Notes: generated by a model from the letters alone, not told the origin. A DNA stretch of 64,000 nt from Phyto melanocephala (GCA_941918925.1 OW799236.1:85400213-85464212); one strand, 5' to 3'. Counted from the first letter of the stretch, positions 11,150 to 22,889 are shown. Made by a program: numbers and translations.

Positions 11150-11530
11150 TAGTGCAAACAGCGAGAAAACTAACCAAAAACAAGAAATTTAACGAAAGTA
11201 TGTTGAAGAACAATCGCGTCACTTTTGTAAAGCAAAAAAAAATCGCGTTATTCGTCGCCGCCGCCGCAACCAATAACCACAAATTTGCAACTAAAAATGT
11301 TCATGTGTTATTTCTTTTCCAAGTCAGTTTCGCCCCAACTCAAAGAAATTGTGAAAAAACCAAAAAGAAATTTTGAACTAAAACAAAAGAAAACAAACCC
11401 ACGACACGGCACAAGTGTATACGCGGAGGAAGTAGAAACTGAAATGAGCGCATACAAAGCGTAATGTTTATCAACACAATGCGAAGTAAAACGTAACGTA
11501 ACATACACACACACTCAAAACATCAAGCCA
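11150..11530. promoter_or_regulatory. CpG-richer island with initiator-like motifs, putative promoter/5' UTR
   Basis: This 380-bp stretch has far more CG dinucleotides than its surroundings (CGTCGCCGCCGCCGC near 11255, ACGCGGAGG near 11420). It contains TCAGTTTC initiator-like motifs on both strands: plus strand with A at 11326, minus strand with A at 11440. A minus-strand start would supply the 5' UTR exon for the signal-peptide exon at 9938-10010. The A-rich sense composition downstream of the plus motif fits a plus transcript as well. Direction is unresolved. Confidence 0.4.
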
Positions 11531-11603
11531 CACACATTAAAACATAAACAAACAGAGAAAGAGTAAAAAGCCACCAGATGTTTTATTTAATTATTTTTTA
11601 GGC

Positions 11604-11722
11604 AACGCATTTAAATGCCGTTATTTGCCGAAATTGTAAAATTCTTATTAGAATCTCTAATAAAACTCGATCGGTCGAGTAAAATTTCGATCGTGATCGA
11701 ATGCCGTAATTCCTAATTTCAT
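11604..11722. repeat. Small TIR repeat (MITE), copy 1
   Basis: It shares with 56554-56684 an internal AAAATTCTTATTAGAWTCTC block and an AACTCGATCG-CGAGTAAAATTTCGATCG block, and the terminal ATGCCGTAATT / AATTACGGCAT. The left arm here is degraded. The two copies lie 45 kb apart, the second in the last intron of Mcr. Confidence 0.65.
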
Positions 11723-11869
11723 GATGTTTTTTTAGACCTATAGAACTTCTAATAGGGATAACTGAAAAACTATCTTTTATACTAATGTAGCGTGTTACAC
11801 TTTTTTCTGTATATTTTGGCAAATTACCATGCAAAAAAAATTCATTTTTTTATTCAGTTTTTGGAGAAT

Positions 11870-12000
11870 ATTCACCCAAATCAAACCCGTACCATGCGCA
11901 CAGAAGAAGTCATCGCCGTTGTAGACGAATTTATCAATCCGACGCCTGTCTCAGCTAGTCGGTATATATTTTTCAACAAAATTTTTTCAAAATTTTTAAG
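11870..12000 (+). pseudogene. Possible mariner transposase N-terminal relic
   Basis: The plus frame reads RTMRTEEVIAVVDE followed by INPTPVSASR, resembling the linker region after the first helix-turn-helix of mariner transposases (R-T-x-E-x-I-x-x-V, then N-P-x-x-S-x-R). Sequence on both sides is stop-ridden, so identification rests on a few residues. Confidence 0.35.
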
Positions 12001-12141
12001 CAGTGCAGACTTCAATACCTTACCATATTGCATCCATGGAAATGCTTAAATTGTTTGCCTATGAAAGCACATATGTCTGTTATTCAGCTCATTAGTGCAG
12101 CAGTGAAAAAAGAAGGCGATTTATTTATTTCAATAGTATTT

Positions 12142-12350
12142 TTTTCTCCCTTCCTTGCTGCTACCTTTTTTAACAGTGCGTACGGAAAAGGCTAGATTAA
12201 GGTATTTCTAGTAGGGATGGTATTAAGGCTTATTAATTGCAAAAAAGAGACCTATAAAGAAGGACATCGCATATTAAAATCATGTCTTCTAAAAGTGCTC
12301 TTAGAAGCAGGTAAGCCCTAAGTAAGCGATTCAAGAAGGGTTTATGGTGG
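12142..12350 (+). repeat. Dispersed repeat, copy 2
   Basis: Counterpart of 836-1046 in opposite orientation. It begins TCTCCCTTCC-TTGCTGCTACC and contains AACAGTGCGTACGG, GGCTTATTAATTGC, AGAGACCTATAAAG and AAGTAAGCGATTCAAGAAGG. No coding frame. Confidence 0.6.
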
Positions 12351-12769
12351 GTTTGGAGAAGACATGTTTACAAAGGCCACGGTCTTTTCTGATTTTGCGT
12401 AAAAAATCTGCTTTTTTAGCGACTATTCTAGAAATGTTTAAATTTCTCTTAAAAGTGGAAATAATTTTGTTTGCCATAATCACTTATGCCCTGACTCCTG
12501 CCTTTATTTCAAGCCATCCATAAGCTTCTTTAGAACTCTAAAAACCGCTTTAAATACAAATTTAAATTCCAATGCTATATCTTATATATATCCACTGAGA
12601 GTGTATTGCAAAAGTTTTTGTAATGTTTTTTGGAACTTCTAATTTGCTTAACATCTGGAATCAAAACTACTACCGGGAAAATATAATATCTTTACATTTA
12701 CATATTTCAAAGTCTACTAAACGAAATTTTTTCGATTTAAAAGATTTTTAAAAAGTTATTGCAAAAAAT
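12351..12769. other. No gene recognised
   Basis: Mixed-composition DNA between a dispersed repeat and a mariner relic; it may include the degraded 5' half of that relic, but nothing could be aligned by eye. Confidence 0.4.
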
Positions 12770-13181
12770 CCAATAGCGATTTGATACGCATTATGGTCTG
12801 GTGGATTAGGAGGTCCTAGCATTTTCAGAAACGATGTCGGCGAACGCTAGAGATACACAATTATCAATTGTTTAAGCTCCAATTGGATGGGAGATCCATT
12901 CAAGTTTTTTCGACAAAAAGCCACCACATGCTAAACAGCACATCAAACAATGAAGTCATTCACTCAAATGACAAATAGATCCTGCGATTTAAGACCTTTG
13001 AAATATTTCTTAGCAAACATGATTGTTGCAAACTGTGACGTGTTGAAAGACCCAATTGTACCGAATATCAACTAGATACAGCTCAAAATTCTTGAAAAAA
13101 ATTATCGAATATTTGACTATTAAAATGCGCTAGAACCTTGCAAGCCGAAACGAATACATTTCCTGTCTTTCAATTCAAAGT
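12770..13181 (+). pseudogene. Mariner-family transposase pseudogene, internally deleted
   Basis: Shifting plus frames give ALWSGGLGGPSIFRNDVGER near 12790-12850, then ATTC-TAHQTM near 12920, then RSCDLRPLKYFLANMI near 12980. These correspond to the W-C-x-L-W-S-G-G segment, the QDGATCHTA segment (Asp lost) and the SCDLTPLDYFLWG segment of mariner-type transposases. Several frameshifts and stops occur. A LINE has inserted into its 3' flank at 13196. Confidence 0.7.
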
Positions 13182-13195
13182 TACCAAAAAGAAAA

Positions 13196-13757
13196 AAAAC
13201 GATTTAAGGATGAACTTAAACGTTGGGCAATGGAAGAACATGTCAGAAAATGGCAAAGCACTGATGTCGGTAAGGTGACAAGAACACTCTGGGGTGACCC
13301 AAATCTTGGGAAGTCAAAGGAGATTCTGAGACTAAGTAGACCTACACTTAGGAAACTAACCGGTGTAATTACAGGTCATACGGAGTTGAGAACTCATCTA
13401 GCTCGCATAAGATTATCTGAGGAGACAACATGTAGAGCTTGCGAGGAAGAGGATGAGACTCTGGTACACTACCTCTGTCATTGTCCTGCGTTTGGGCATA
13501 TTAGGCGCGAAAATTTTACAGTGGATACTATGCCGAACTTGGAATACCTGGGGAACTCGAACTGGAGATCCATAAGGCGTTACATTGAGGGGACTGGTTT
13601 CTTGGACTAGTCCGTTATTTATGGGAAATTATGTTTATGGTTTTTTGTTTGGGAATTCCGTTTTCCACATGGAGCGCACAACATGCCAACTGGGCATAGG
13701 TGTATACCTGTCATGGGTTTGGGCTTTTATACCCCTCCTTTTCAACCTAACCTAACC
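13196..13757 (+). mobile_element. 5'-truncated LINE (R1/Jockey-like) with 14-bp target duplication
   Basis: The insert is bounded by the direct repeat TACCAAAAAGAAAA (13182-13195 and 13758-13771). It contains the 3' end of ORF2 followed by about 150 bp of 3' UTR ending in CCTAACCTAACC rather than poly-A. The 14-bp duplication length equals that around the fragment at 4278-4581, suggesting related insertion machinery. Confidence 0.8.
13230..13610 (+). pseudogene. C-terminal part of LINE ORF2 (post-RT/RNase H region)
   Basis: An intact 126-codon stretch (the frame is open from the truncation point) contains KLTGVITGHTELRTHLARI and the zinc-knuckle-like pattern C-x2-C-x8-H-x4-C (CRAC...HYLCHCPAF). 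This is the standard end of ORF2 in R1/Jockey-type insect non-LTR retrotransposons, where RNase H is followed by the CCHC motif. Reverse transcriptase and endonuclease are missing through 5' truncation, so it is dead although uninterrupted. Confidence 0.8.
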
Positions 13758-13771
13758 TACCAAAAAGAAAA

Positions 13772-14444
13772 CATCAATAGGGATTAAAAATCACCAATTA
13801 TATTTAAAAAAAATTTACATCTGGTAAGCTATTAACATTTACGCATACGTTAATATTTAACGTTATAAAAAGAGAGTACACATACTCATATAAAAATACA
13901 TTCTTGAGATAATGAACGATGAGTAAGCGAACAAGTAATCTCGTCAATGAAACGAATAAACTAAAAACAATCTGTCAGAACAACTCAAGTTGCGGACAGA
14001 CAAACAGTTGTCAATCTACACACACTAGTAGTAACAAAAATATTTTGTTTATCGCAAAAATAAATGAAACACAGAGAGCAAATAATGAAAGAGTGAAGAA
14101 AATGAAAAACTGATAAAGCATTTTGCGGATTTTTTTTTCTTTAAATAATATCACACTTCTCAACTGGCAAGCGGTATATAACTTTAACAATTTCGTGTAT
14201 AACTAAGGTTAGGTTACGATAATAAAATAAACAAATTAACAACTTGAAACAGCTGACATAATGTCATAAGCAATTGGAAGAGAATTTATGGAATAGTTGT
14301 AAAGCCTTTAGATTTTTTTCCAGATAAATCTATACAGATATGCCAGTCCTTATGGTATAAAAAGAGTATTCATTTTATTTTAGCTGAAATATGCTGGACA
14401 TTGTTTGATAACGATATAAAAATACCTAGAAATTAATATATGTA
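13772..14444. other. AT-rich DNA without a recognised gene
   Basis: A 64-codon plus frame at 13919-14113 is Ser/Asn/Thr-rich without domain resemblance. Nothing else was seen. Confidence 0.5.
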
Positions 14445-14636
14445 CACAGAAAGAAAAATTAAGTTCAAAATTCAAGAACTAAATTCTGAACTTAAGCCGT
14501 AATTGTGCTTGAAAATTTTAGTACGATTTATTTCTGGTTTTCTTAAAACAAGTACAAAACGGGATTGTTTTACAGAATCAAGTACAGGATTATTAAAATA
14601 AGAATTAACTTCTTAAATTAAGTCTAATTTCTCTGT
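14445..14636. repeat. Possible MITE with imperfect TIRs and TA flanks
   Basis: The left end CACAGAAAGAAAAATTAAGT and the inward-read right end CAGAGAAATTAGACTTAATT are imperfect inverted repeats, each next to TA. The interior contains AAGTACAAAACGG / AAGTACAGGATT. No coding capacity. Confidence 0.4.
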
Positions 14637-16016
14637 AACTAAAAACAAACTTATATTTTTGAAACATTTGCTTCGATAAACACACTCTTTAAAATTTCAA
14701 CTTTGTTTTTATAATTCTCATTTTGTTTATCATACTTTAGCTATAAGTAACAATATTTACGACAATAAATCTGTAGCAGTTTCCGAGTTAACTTAGCTTT
14801 CATGATTTATCCGTTAGTTTTCTTTTTTAGTTTTAATGAAACGTATCGCTAAGAAAATGACAAAGGGTAAGTAGTGAAAATAAGCTGACTTCCAAAACGT
14901 CAATTGATTTGTGTTTGAACGAAACATCATATTTCATAACGCCGCAGTACAATAATTTTACAATGTATACCATTTCCAAATGCCGCCGGTAAGTATTTTT
15001 AACGTAATAAGAAAGCAAACAATGCATCAGTTTTATAGTTGATGCATTGTTTCGGAACTTTGCATATGTATATGACTTAAATACAGTAGCAATACTGTAT
15101 ACCAGTGCTATTCAATCTTTTTGGCTTGTGTACCACTAAATTCACGACAAACTTTTCGCGTACCACCAATATAATGTAAACAATTTTAAAATTTTTAATC
15201 TATTTTATTTATTAATAATAAAAAACAATAAAATTTAAAAAAAATAATAAAAATTACAAAAAACATAAGAACATGTACATTAAAGGTATACTTTTAGGAT
15301 GATTTTTCTTTTTGTTTCCAATTGCAAAATAGAAATCGTTAAAATTTTAAAAGAATTCGCGTACCAACTGGAAATTTTGTATTTTGTTTAAGAAAATCCG
15401 TACTTCTGACACCGCTACGGATTGTTTTAAGTACGGATGACTTGATTTGTTTTTTCAGTGTAACTGCATAATCGGCCTTTTAAACCCACTATTGCCAATT
15501 TCATCTGCAAATTTGAGTCTTATTATACGTTATGAACTAATACGCGATCGAATAGACATATAGAGAAGAGTGTAGGTGAATATCTTAAACAACCGCTGTA
15601 AGCAACATTTTTTCCACTCTTATAGAAAAAATTGCGATTTAACATCACGATCTTGGTGTATAGGCTCACCAAATACAAATCGCTTAAGATTATTGGTTAC
15701 AATGGGCTCTGCTATATTTAGACTGATCAGTACCCGATTAAATTCTCAAACTTCGTTACATACAAACAAATAATGGTGGGCTTTTTCGGTTCTTAATTCT
15801 TTAAAATTACGCCTGACAAAATAGAACTGTCACTGGCGATATCTACTGCATCATGATAACGGTCTTTTTGTTGCCTGAAATTAATGCTTTCGATATTTGG
15901 TTTCACACATAACGCGAGATAATTTCTAGTTTTAATATGCTCTTAAGAGTGCGGCTATAATACCGCACCACTTTAAACTCAAATTAATTCTTATAACGGT
16001 AAAAAACAAGTGAATA
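14637..16016. other. No gene recognised; possible transposon debris
   Basis: It includes a small palindrome ATACAGTAGCAATACTGTAT near 15081 and a stretch starting CAGTGCTATTCAATCTTTTTGG near 15106 that resembles the end of a hAT-type element, but no matching inverted end or target duplication was found. Confidence 0.4.
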
Positions 16017-17490
16017 AACAAACAAGTAAGAGTGTTATATTCGGCCGTGCCGAATCTGATAATACCCTTCACCATCATGTTCATAGGTATAATCCCACAT
16101 CACAGCTAACCTATTTTGTTATATGTTATACGCTTTTTTTCCTTATTATTTCCGACGCCATACTTGATTTTAAATTATTAAGTAGTTATCTGTATTCTAC
16201 TAGTCAAGCCCTTTAATTTGATGGGGTTAAACAAATTTGATCCGACATTTTGTTTTAGACGCCATCTTGGATTTTACATTTTTTCTAATAATTTATTGTA
16301 TTATACTGGTCAAGCCCTTTCATTTGATACCAATATTGAGGGGGTTCAAGAAGTTACATTTTAAAATACCATATTTGGCTCATATATAAATTTATTTTCC
16401 GCCTTTTTGTAGTGGCGGCCAACATGAATTTAAGTTTTTTTAATAGTGCCTTATATTGCGCTAGTCAAGTCCTTTTAGATGATACCAATATTGACTCTCT
16501 CGGTTGTCTAGAAGCTGAATAAAATTGATTTTCGTTAATAAATTTTTGGAAATTATATTTAAAAAAACATGCCTATAACTTTACCGATGAGAGCCTGATT
16601 TATTCAAAATGTTGTAGGAATATCTGTAGAGACATATTATATCTACAAATAAAGGGTCCACCATATAAGGTTTTTTTTATTTTAACTAGTGCTTATTTCG
16701 TGAATGGTAACACTAAGCTCATGTCTGATTTGACAGATAATTAGTTTTATCCTTCCGCTGAACGAATATGGTTGTGTATACGCTTGAACAACGCTGGGAA
16801 ATATTGCGACATTACTTTGGCCGATTTTGGCAAAAAAAAAAGCTCATTTTGATCTTGGCGGGTATGTAAACAAGCAAAATTGTTGCATTTGGGGCACAGA
16901 AAACCCGCACGCATACATGAAAAGCCGATACACCCAAAACGAGTCACTGTTTGGTGCGGATTTTGGTCCAGAGTCATAATTAGGACATTTTGCTTCGAAA
17001 ATGAGCAAGGAGTGGCTGTAGTCAATGGCAATCGTTATCGGGCCATGTTGAACGAATTTTTGCTCACAAAAATTGAAGAGGAGGATATTGGCAACATTTG
17101 GTTTTAACAGGACGGCGCTACGTGCCACACAGCCAAAGCTACACTTTTTATAGCATTTTCAAAAAAAAAAAAGGTTTTTGGCGGACCCTTTAGTAGCAAA
17201 GGTACCTATAAATTATTCTATGGCTGAAAAATTTTAATTTTAGTGGTAAAAATATGGGAAAAAACAGAGGCAGTCGTGTTTATTTGCTATAGATAGTTAT
17301 CAAATGATTGTGCTGAATTTCAATAGCGATTCATTCCCGGATATTTCCAAAAGATTGATACCGTACACAGATCTGAGGAACATATAGTTGCTTCTAAAAG
17401 TTGATTTCAACAAACACACGGGCAGACGGACAGAGGGTCAGGGCTTAATCGACTTCTCTTTTCATAAGCACCACAGGTGAAGGGTATACA
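16017..17490 (-). mobile_element. Long copy of the hairpin-ended repeat family (reverse orientation)
   Basis: It begins AACAAGTAAGAG-TGTTATATTCGGCCGTGCCGAATC (the TTCGGC-loop-GCCGAA hairpin end). It contains two internal units with TCAAGCCCTTTCATTTGATACC and ends with the GTCGATTAAGCC-like segment and ACAGGTGAAGGGTATAC. About 1.47 kb includes a 539-bp mariner insertion. No transposase of its own is visible, so it is non-autonomous. The one-sided 3' hairpin resembles Helitron/Helentron (DINE-like) elements, but the class is not proven. Confidence 0.65.
16652..17190 (+). mobile_element. Internally deleted mariner-like element nested in the repeat
   Basis: Inverted ends AAGGGTCCACCATATAAGG (16652) and AAGGGTCCGCCAAAAACC (inward from 17190) sit beside TA target sites. 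A start MVVYTLEQRWEILRHYFGRF is readable from 16768. After a deletion come HFDLGGYVNKQNC-type and VTVWCGFWSRVIIRTFCF sequences, then EEEDIGNIWF, a stop and QDGATCHTA. The last third, including the final catalytic Asp, is missing. It is a deletion derivative of an IS630/Tc1/mariner element. Confidence 0.8.
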
Positions 17491-18610
17491 AATTGTGTTG
17501 CTTTAGTTATTAATTTTTAATGCTCTTTCGGATATAGATATTTTCTGATCTTTGTGTTTATACAAAAAATACTTAAAATTGAAGTGCGGCTAAAATTATG
17601 CACCGCAGTGTAGTAATTCTTGTATTTTCTAACATTATGAATCTAAAATCTAAAAATTAAGAAGCAGTTATCTTAACCGAGATAGAAGACAATAAAGAAA
17701 AATACATAAAATGGAAGAAAATAATAAACCAAAAAAAGGGACTAAGCAGTTTCCTTCTATTTTACAGAATTTTGCATTAAAAAATTTTTTATTTGGAAAA
17801 AAAAACGTTTATATTAAATAAATATATAGTAGAAATAGAGCTAACAAAGTAGCGGGTATATTGTTGGTAAATTATTATTTAATTGATTACATACAAATTT
17901 GAGTCACTGTAACTTGATAACAAACGTGCAGCAAAATGTGTTTTGAGACGGTATTGCAATTACATACAACAATTAATAAAATGTTTTTTAAATTAATATT
18001 GAGCTGTGTGCAGAGTTCAATAACATGCTGATCATTTTAATCAGCCAACAAATTTATATTTGAAATAAAAATTATACAAAAAAAAAACGAGACAACAAAA
18101 ATAGAACATCACCATCGATTTTGATCACATTTTGTTGTATTACGTCATAAAATTTATAAAGGCCATACACGTCAATTTGAAACGAAACGTCAAGATTCCC
18201 AATGTTTTGTATTTCTTTTTAGTGGTAAACGAGAAAAATACACAATAAAAACCACAAGAAACTGATAGAAACGTGAATATAAGAGTGGTCGTTAACATTT
18301 TGCAACTTTTTTTTTAATCTGCACATTTTTAAATAAAAATAAAAAAAAAATTTTGAATATGTATTTACATACGTTACGTCGACATTGTCATTGGGACGTT
18401 CAAATAGATATGATACAATGAATAGCTACAGTAGCATGATAATAGAAAAATAGAATTTTATTTATACAAATCAACTAAAAGACAATACGAGTACAGATAA
18501 GAAAGAAATGTTCTGAAACGTCTCACAGTAGTGCTATTTGTGCTTTTTCGTTGCAAAAATCGCAACTTTGGAATCAAATTAGATATAAAAACAAAAAATT
18601 TAAAGGCATA
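17491..18610. other. AT-rich DNA without a recognised gene
   Basis: No supported frame, no inverted ends and no repeat partner were recognised. Confidence 0.5.
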
Positions 18611-18855
18611 TCATAGATAATTAATCACACAAGGGAACACAATGTTTTTGTCGATTAACCTTGCAGCCACACGTTCAAGTTTTTCAAACATACTATTTGT
18701 CAAAATTAATTTAAATTGATTTGCTGTGACGTAGGCTGCACGCAAAAATTCGTCACAACAATTGCACTTAGCTGTTTTCTTGACTGTAAATTCAAACATT
18801 CGATGGAAAGGGAATTTCAAAAGCAAGTTCGCATCAAGTTCTAAAAGTATGAGTG
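18611..18855 (-). other. Unassigned minus-strand coding relic interrupted by the pogo element
   Basis: An open frame on the minus strand contains KKTAKCNCCDEFLRAAYV and a Cys-x-Cys-Cys motif with normal codon use, ending at a stop at 18611. Its upstream end is cut by the pogo insertion: the first 15 codons of the apparent ORF come from the pogo terminal repeat. A P-element/THAP-type or other transposase C-terminus is possible; I cannot assign the family. Confidence 0.35.
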
Positions 18856-18857
18856 TA

Positions 18858-19712
18858 TAGTAGTTTTCCTGTTTAACGAACCTTCGATTCTGCGGACATC
18901 GCATTTAACGTACACACAAGTTTGCTCCATTGAGTACCTTATATAGCGAACAAAAAATATTTTTTTGTGCTCAATTTAGCGAACAAATAAGATTCATAAT
19001 TTTAGTTTAAAAAAGCATAATGTGAAATAATTTCTAACTAAAAACAAAGTGAGTAGCAAAATGTACCGCTACTTTAGGTTTTGTTTATGAAGTATTTTTT
19101 TTTTTTTTTTGATTATGCTGCAATGATCAGTTACGCATATTCTTTTGTGGTGTAAACATAAAAATGAGTACAAGAAAGAGACTTTTTTTAAAAGAAAAAC
19201 TAAAAGTTGTGGATGATTACCAAAATAGATTGCGAATTGTAGATTTGTGCAAAAAGTATGGCTTAAGAAAATCGACAGTATGTACGATTTTAAAATCAAA
19301 ACAAAGTCTTATAAAAAATGCTGATATAACAAACTTTGGATTTAAAAATAGGAAAGCCATGAAACAAGGTGAATTTCCAAGAATGAAGAAACAACTTTTT
19401 TCTTGGTTTCTACGACAACGACATTCACACATGCCTGTTTCTGGTGCAGTCCTTCAATTCAAGGCCAAAGAAATTCATTATATTATTTTAAGTTTTATAC
19501 TACCAGAGTAATGAATTGTACCTTTTTTAATTTTTTTTTAATATGTTATACAGATCTCAAAACATATTTCAAAATAAACGACAAGTAATACACTTCTAGT
19601 TATTTATTTATTCATAACATAGGTACTAGACATAAGTATGGCATATAACGAACTTTTTAGTTTTACGAACAGGCCTGGCAAAGTACTGGTTCGTTAAACC
19701 GGAAAACTACGG
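18858..19712 (+). mobile_element. pogo/Tigger-like DNA transposon, deleted
   Basis: The left end TAGTAGTTTTCCTGTTTAACG (18858) and inward right end CCGTAGTTTTCCGGTTTAACG (19712) form TIRs of about 25 bp, next to TA at 18856-18857 and 19713-19714. A CENP-B-like DNA-binding frame is inside. At 855 bp it lacks the DDE catalytic half of the transposase (intact Tigger/pogo elements exceed 2 kb). Confidence 0.8.
19164..19500 (+). pseudogene. Tigger-type (CENP-B fold) transposase, N-terminal half
   Basis: The frame starts MSTRKRLFLKEKLKVVDDYQ and continues LRIVDLCKKYGLRKSTVCTI, the psq-type helix-turn-helix of CENP-B/Tigger proteins, where it binds the transposon end. Then come MKQGEFPRMKKQLFSWFLRQ and VSGAVLQFKAKEIH, the second CENP-B-type DNA-binding helix set. 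The catalytic DDE domain is absent, so the frame is a truncated relic although 115 codons remain open. Confidence 0.8.
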
Positions 19713-19714
19713 TA

Positions 19715-20984
19715 TTAGTAAAAAAGTGTGAGTGCATTGAAACTTAATACACAAAACTTGATCGTATAACTCCTGTGTAAGAACTGAATCTGCTTGACTT
19801 TTTGCGACATACCGTTATGTCCAAAATTAAGGCACTTCCACTACACATATTGGAATAACTTGAAAACGGTTTACCCTATTTAGTAAAAAAAAATATATAA
19901 TATTATCTTCATTGTTTTTTACATTGTTTTTAAATTTTCTCAGATATCGGGGAAGTTGTGTCAGAAAAAAATTTCAACATTTTTGATTTTTAAAACTTTT
20001 TAAAAAATATAAAACCAAAAGAAATCCTGTTATTTTTTTGCGACCGTGTTAGCAAATTTGTTCCGAACAAAACGAGCCATGTTTCGTTCAAATCGATCTA
20101 CAACTTTTGATTTTACTTATTTTTTTTTAAGATACTACTGTGCAACGGCACTGATGTATATATATTTAGCGATTTGTAACACCAAATTAACGCTTTTTGC
20201 TTCATTTCAAAATGAAGTAACTTCACTTAATTGTAAACAAATCCGAAAGGCGTTTATAGATTTTTAGGATCGATGTCTCATTTTGTTCAGAGGTTATGTG
20301 GCTTAACGTGAAAGTAATAAAACTTTACACTTTTTTCCGTTTTGGAGTTTTCACAATTTTTTTTTTAAATAAAAAATTTTAATTTTTTTACTTCAACAAC
20401 CATTACTCAATCATTTTTTTTTATTTTCAAAAGTTTGATTGTTTTTCAAAGGTAACAATTACATCTTTAAAAAAAACAATTTTGAAAATCGTTTAATGAG
20501 GAGTAAAGTTATGATTTCTTGAACTTTTAATTTTTGGAAAAAAGTCAGACATACGATTAGTACCTGTAACTTGAAAATGCGAGCTGATGGAGAAAAACGG
20601 AAATTAGATTTGAAATAAGCGACCTCAAATTAGTAAAAAATTGGAATAAAGTTCCAGTCAATACAAAAAAAGTTAAATTTTGTTCCCTTGTGTTATAATT
20701 GATCAAATGAGTTTTTGGAAAGGCTTCTAGTCAATATTAAAATCAGTAATGTTCGCAGCCATGCACCCGGCCAAACTATACAGCTGTTGCATAAGAAATT
20801 TTTAATATCTTGATTTGAAGATATTGAACTCCGCTGGATTTTACCTTTCGGGCTATTGAAAAGAGTAGGCTTTCATAGACAAACCACGAACAACTGATGG
20901 TCTGAAGGATGAAATACAGTGTTGCATTTACTAAAGGTTTACTTTTTGCTACTTAGTTTTGCAATATAAATTTCTTCAGTGACA
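19715..20984. other. No gene recognised
   Basis: AT-rich, with several T/A runs. Frames such as 20046-20267 (plus) have no recognisable domain. The immediate right flank of the pogo insertion does not continue the minus-strand frame seen at its left in any obvious way. Confidence 0.45.
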
Positions 20985-21648
20985 TGTGGCAATGCCAAAA
21001 ATACACAGGTTTGCCATTTCACTAACAAACAAAAATCGCTTGCGAATTATTGAACTTTATTATCAAAATTCGTGCTGTGTGAGAAATGTGTTTTGTAAAT
21101 TAAGTCCATTTTATGATCACAATAATCGGCCCACCGAACAGGCTACTTAAGCTGTTGTGACTAAATTTTGCACTAATTGCACTTTAGTGGATATTTATCC
21201 TCCATCCCGTATGCGAGCCGAGTAGAAAATTGTTGCTCTTTCGGCCAGTGTCAATTAAGATGAAATATCAACGATAAAAACCGCAACGTTACAGTCCAGG
21301 AACCAAGGTAACGTGTAATGATAACCAACTTTGTTTTTACCCAAAGTAGAAAAATTAGACTTGATTGACATGCCACAGTGCACACGATACCATGAACCTA
21401 TTGAGAGACGAGTTTGGTAAGCAAGTACTTTTTTGGAGCAGTGCATTGGCCGCAAAAATTATGTGATTTGAGCGCACTAGACTATTTTTTGTGCGCAAAC
21501 GTTAAGTCTGTCATATACAAGGCAAGCCAGTTAAATATGGAAGACAATATTGCTTCTGCCATTGAAAAGATTACGACCGAAGTGCTGGTAAAAGTATGTC
21601 AAAATTATAGTTCACGAATGAACCACCTACGGCATAGACGCGGTTAAC
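20985..21648 (+). pseudogene. Mariner-family transposase pseudogene with internal deletion
   Basis: Broken plus frames give TNKNRLRIIELYYQNSCCVR near 21025, NNRPTEQAT near 21120 and VDIYPPSRMRAE near 21190 (N-terminal DNA-binding half). After a deletion come CHSAHDTMNLLRDEF-like sequence near 21370 and KVCQNYSSRMNHLRHRRG near 21590 (C-terminus). The order and the R-x-x-H-L-R-x-x-x-G ending match mariner-type transposases of insects. All three catalytic acids are lost or out of frame. Confidence 0.7.
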
Positions 21649-22635
21649 TTAAAATAATTCTTAAAAAGGCAGGCAATGATTTATAGCCCCAAATAAATAT
21701 TTCATTCACTTTTGAGAATATTGTTTGCTTTTCCTCAGTTATCAAAACTCAAACGGTTAAAAAATTACCCGATATATAAGCGAATCGTTGATGCAGAACA
21801 AGGTTAACAGTTTTGTGAAAATATCAAACGTCTGCCGGCATGCTAGAGTTGGAAATTTGACTGAAATCATGTTATATCATTAATGATTCTGATATTTCCA
21901 CTTAGCGTTAGTATCAAAAACAGTTTACAAGCCATTTCATTGCATAACTACATATTTGCTCACCCTTTAATTTTAGTAGAACAAAAAATTTAAAAATAAA
22001 AAAAAACTTATACTTTTCAAGTGTTTAGTACCAATAAACGTTTGTATAGATAGCTTGGTTGGTTGCAGACATCTATCCACATGAACTATATACATATGTA
22101 TGTCTGAATGTCCATACATACACATAAACTGGCTGATATTAATGCGGGCAAAAATAAAATTAATTGCAATATGATACACATCAAGTACAAGTAGTTGGTG
22201 ATGTGAGATAAGTATTAAACAAATATGGTTATTTAATAAAGAAATGTAAAGGAAAGCTGATAAAAAAATAATGTCTGAATACTAGTATGAGATATGTAGG
22301 CATGTGTGCGTTGGTTATCTTTCTTTCGTATCAACAAACAGTCAATCAGTTAGAACACAAACAGCATCAGAGTCAACACTGCCATCACTGTTATAAGTTT
22401 TAAAATCAAAATCAACAAATCATACTTATGATAATAATAAATATACATATGTATGTATGTTTAACGTTTATAACAAAATATATTAATCAAATTTTTTTAA
22501 ATGATTTTATAACTATCTCTTTATATGTTTACATTTATGAAATGTTATTCTAGTTTGCAAATAAAAAATATACAAAGAAAAATTTCGAGGCAAGTCAGAC
22601 TTGTCAAGATTGGTACTACTTACGTGATATTGCTC
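21649..22635. other. AT-rich DNA without a recognised gene
   Basis: No frame or repeat partner; short CATA/GTAT simple repeats only. Confidence 0.5.
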
Positions 22636-22889
22636 TTAACCCATTTGGCGCCGCTGTACTTAATCGAGTACAGTTAAACATTAGGCGAAAATTTTTAAAT
22701 TTAAAAAGTTTTTGTAATTTTCTACCTGTTAACTTTAAAAGAAACCTGTACCCCGTTAAAATAATAAAAAATATATGACTATATACATTTCATTTGTACC
22801 AAAATCGACTCCAAACTTATACAAAATTGGTTGTGCGAGATAAGCACAAAAATTTCCCTTTTTTAGCTTTTACTACACTGCAATCTCTT

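Noticed and set aside
13740..13760. CCTAACCTAACC resembling the insect telomere repeat
   Set aside because: Only two and a half units at the 3' end of a LINE with a defined target duplication. Higher flies lack TTAGG telomeres.
15106..15470. Suspected hAT element starting CAGTGCTATTCAATC
   Set aside because: No matching inverted end and no 8-bp flank repeat were found.
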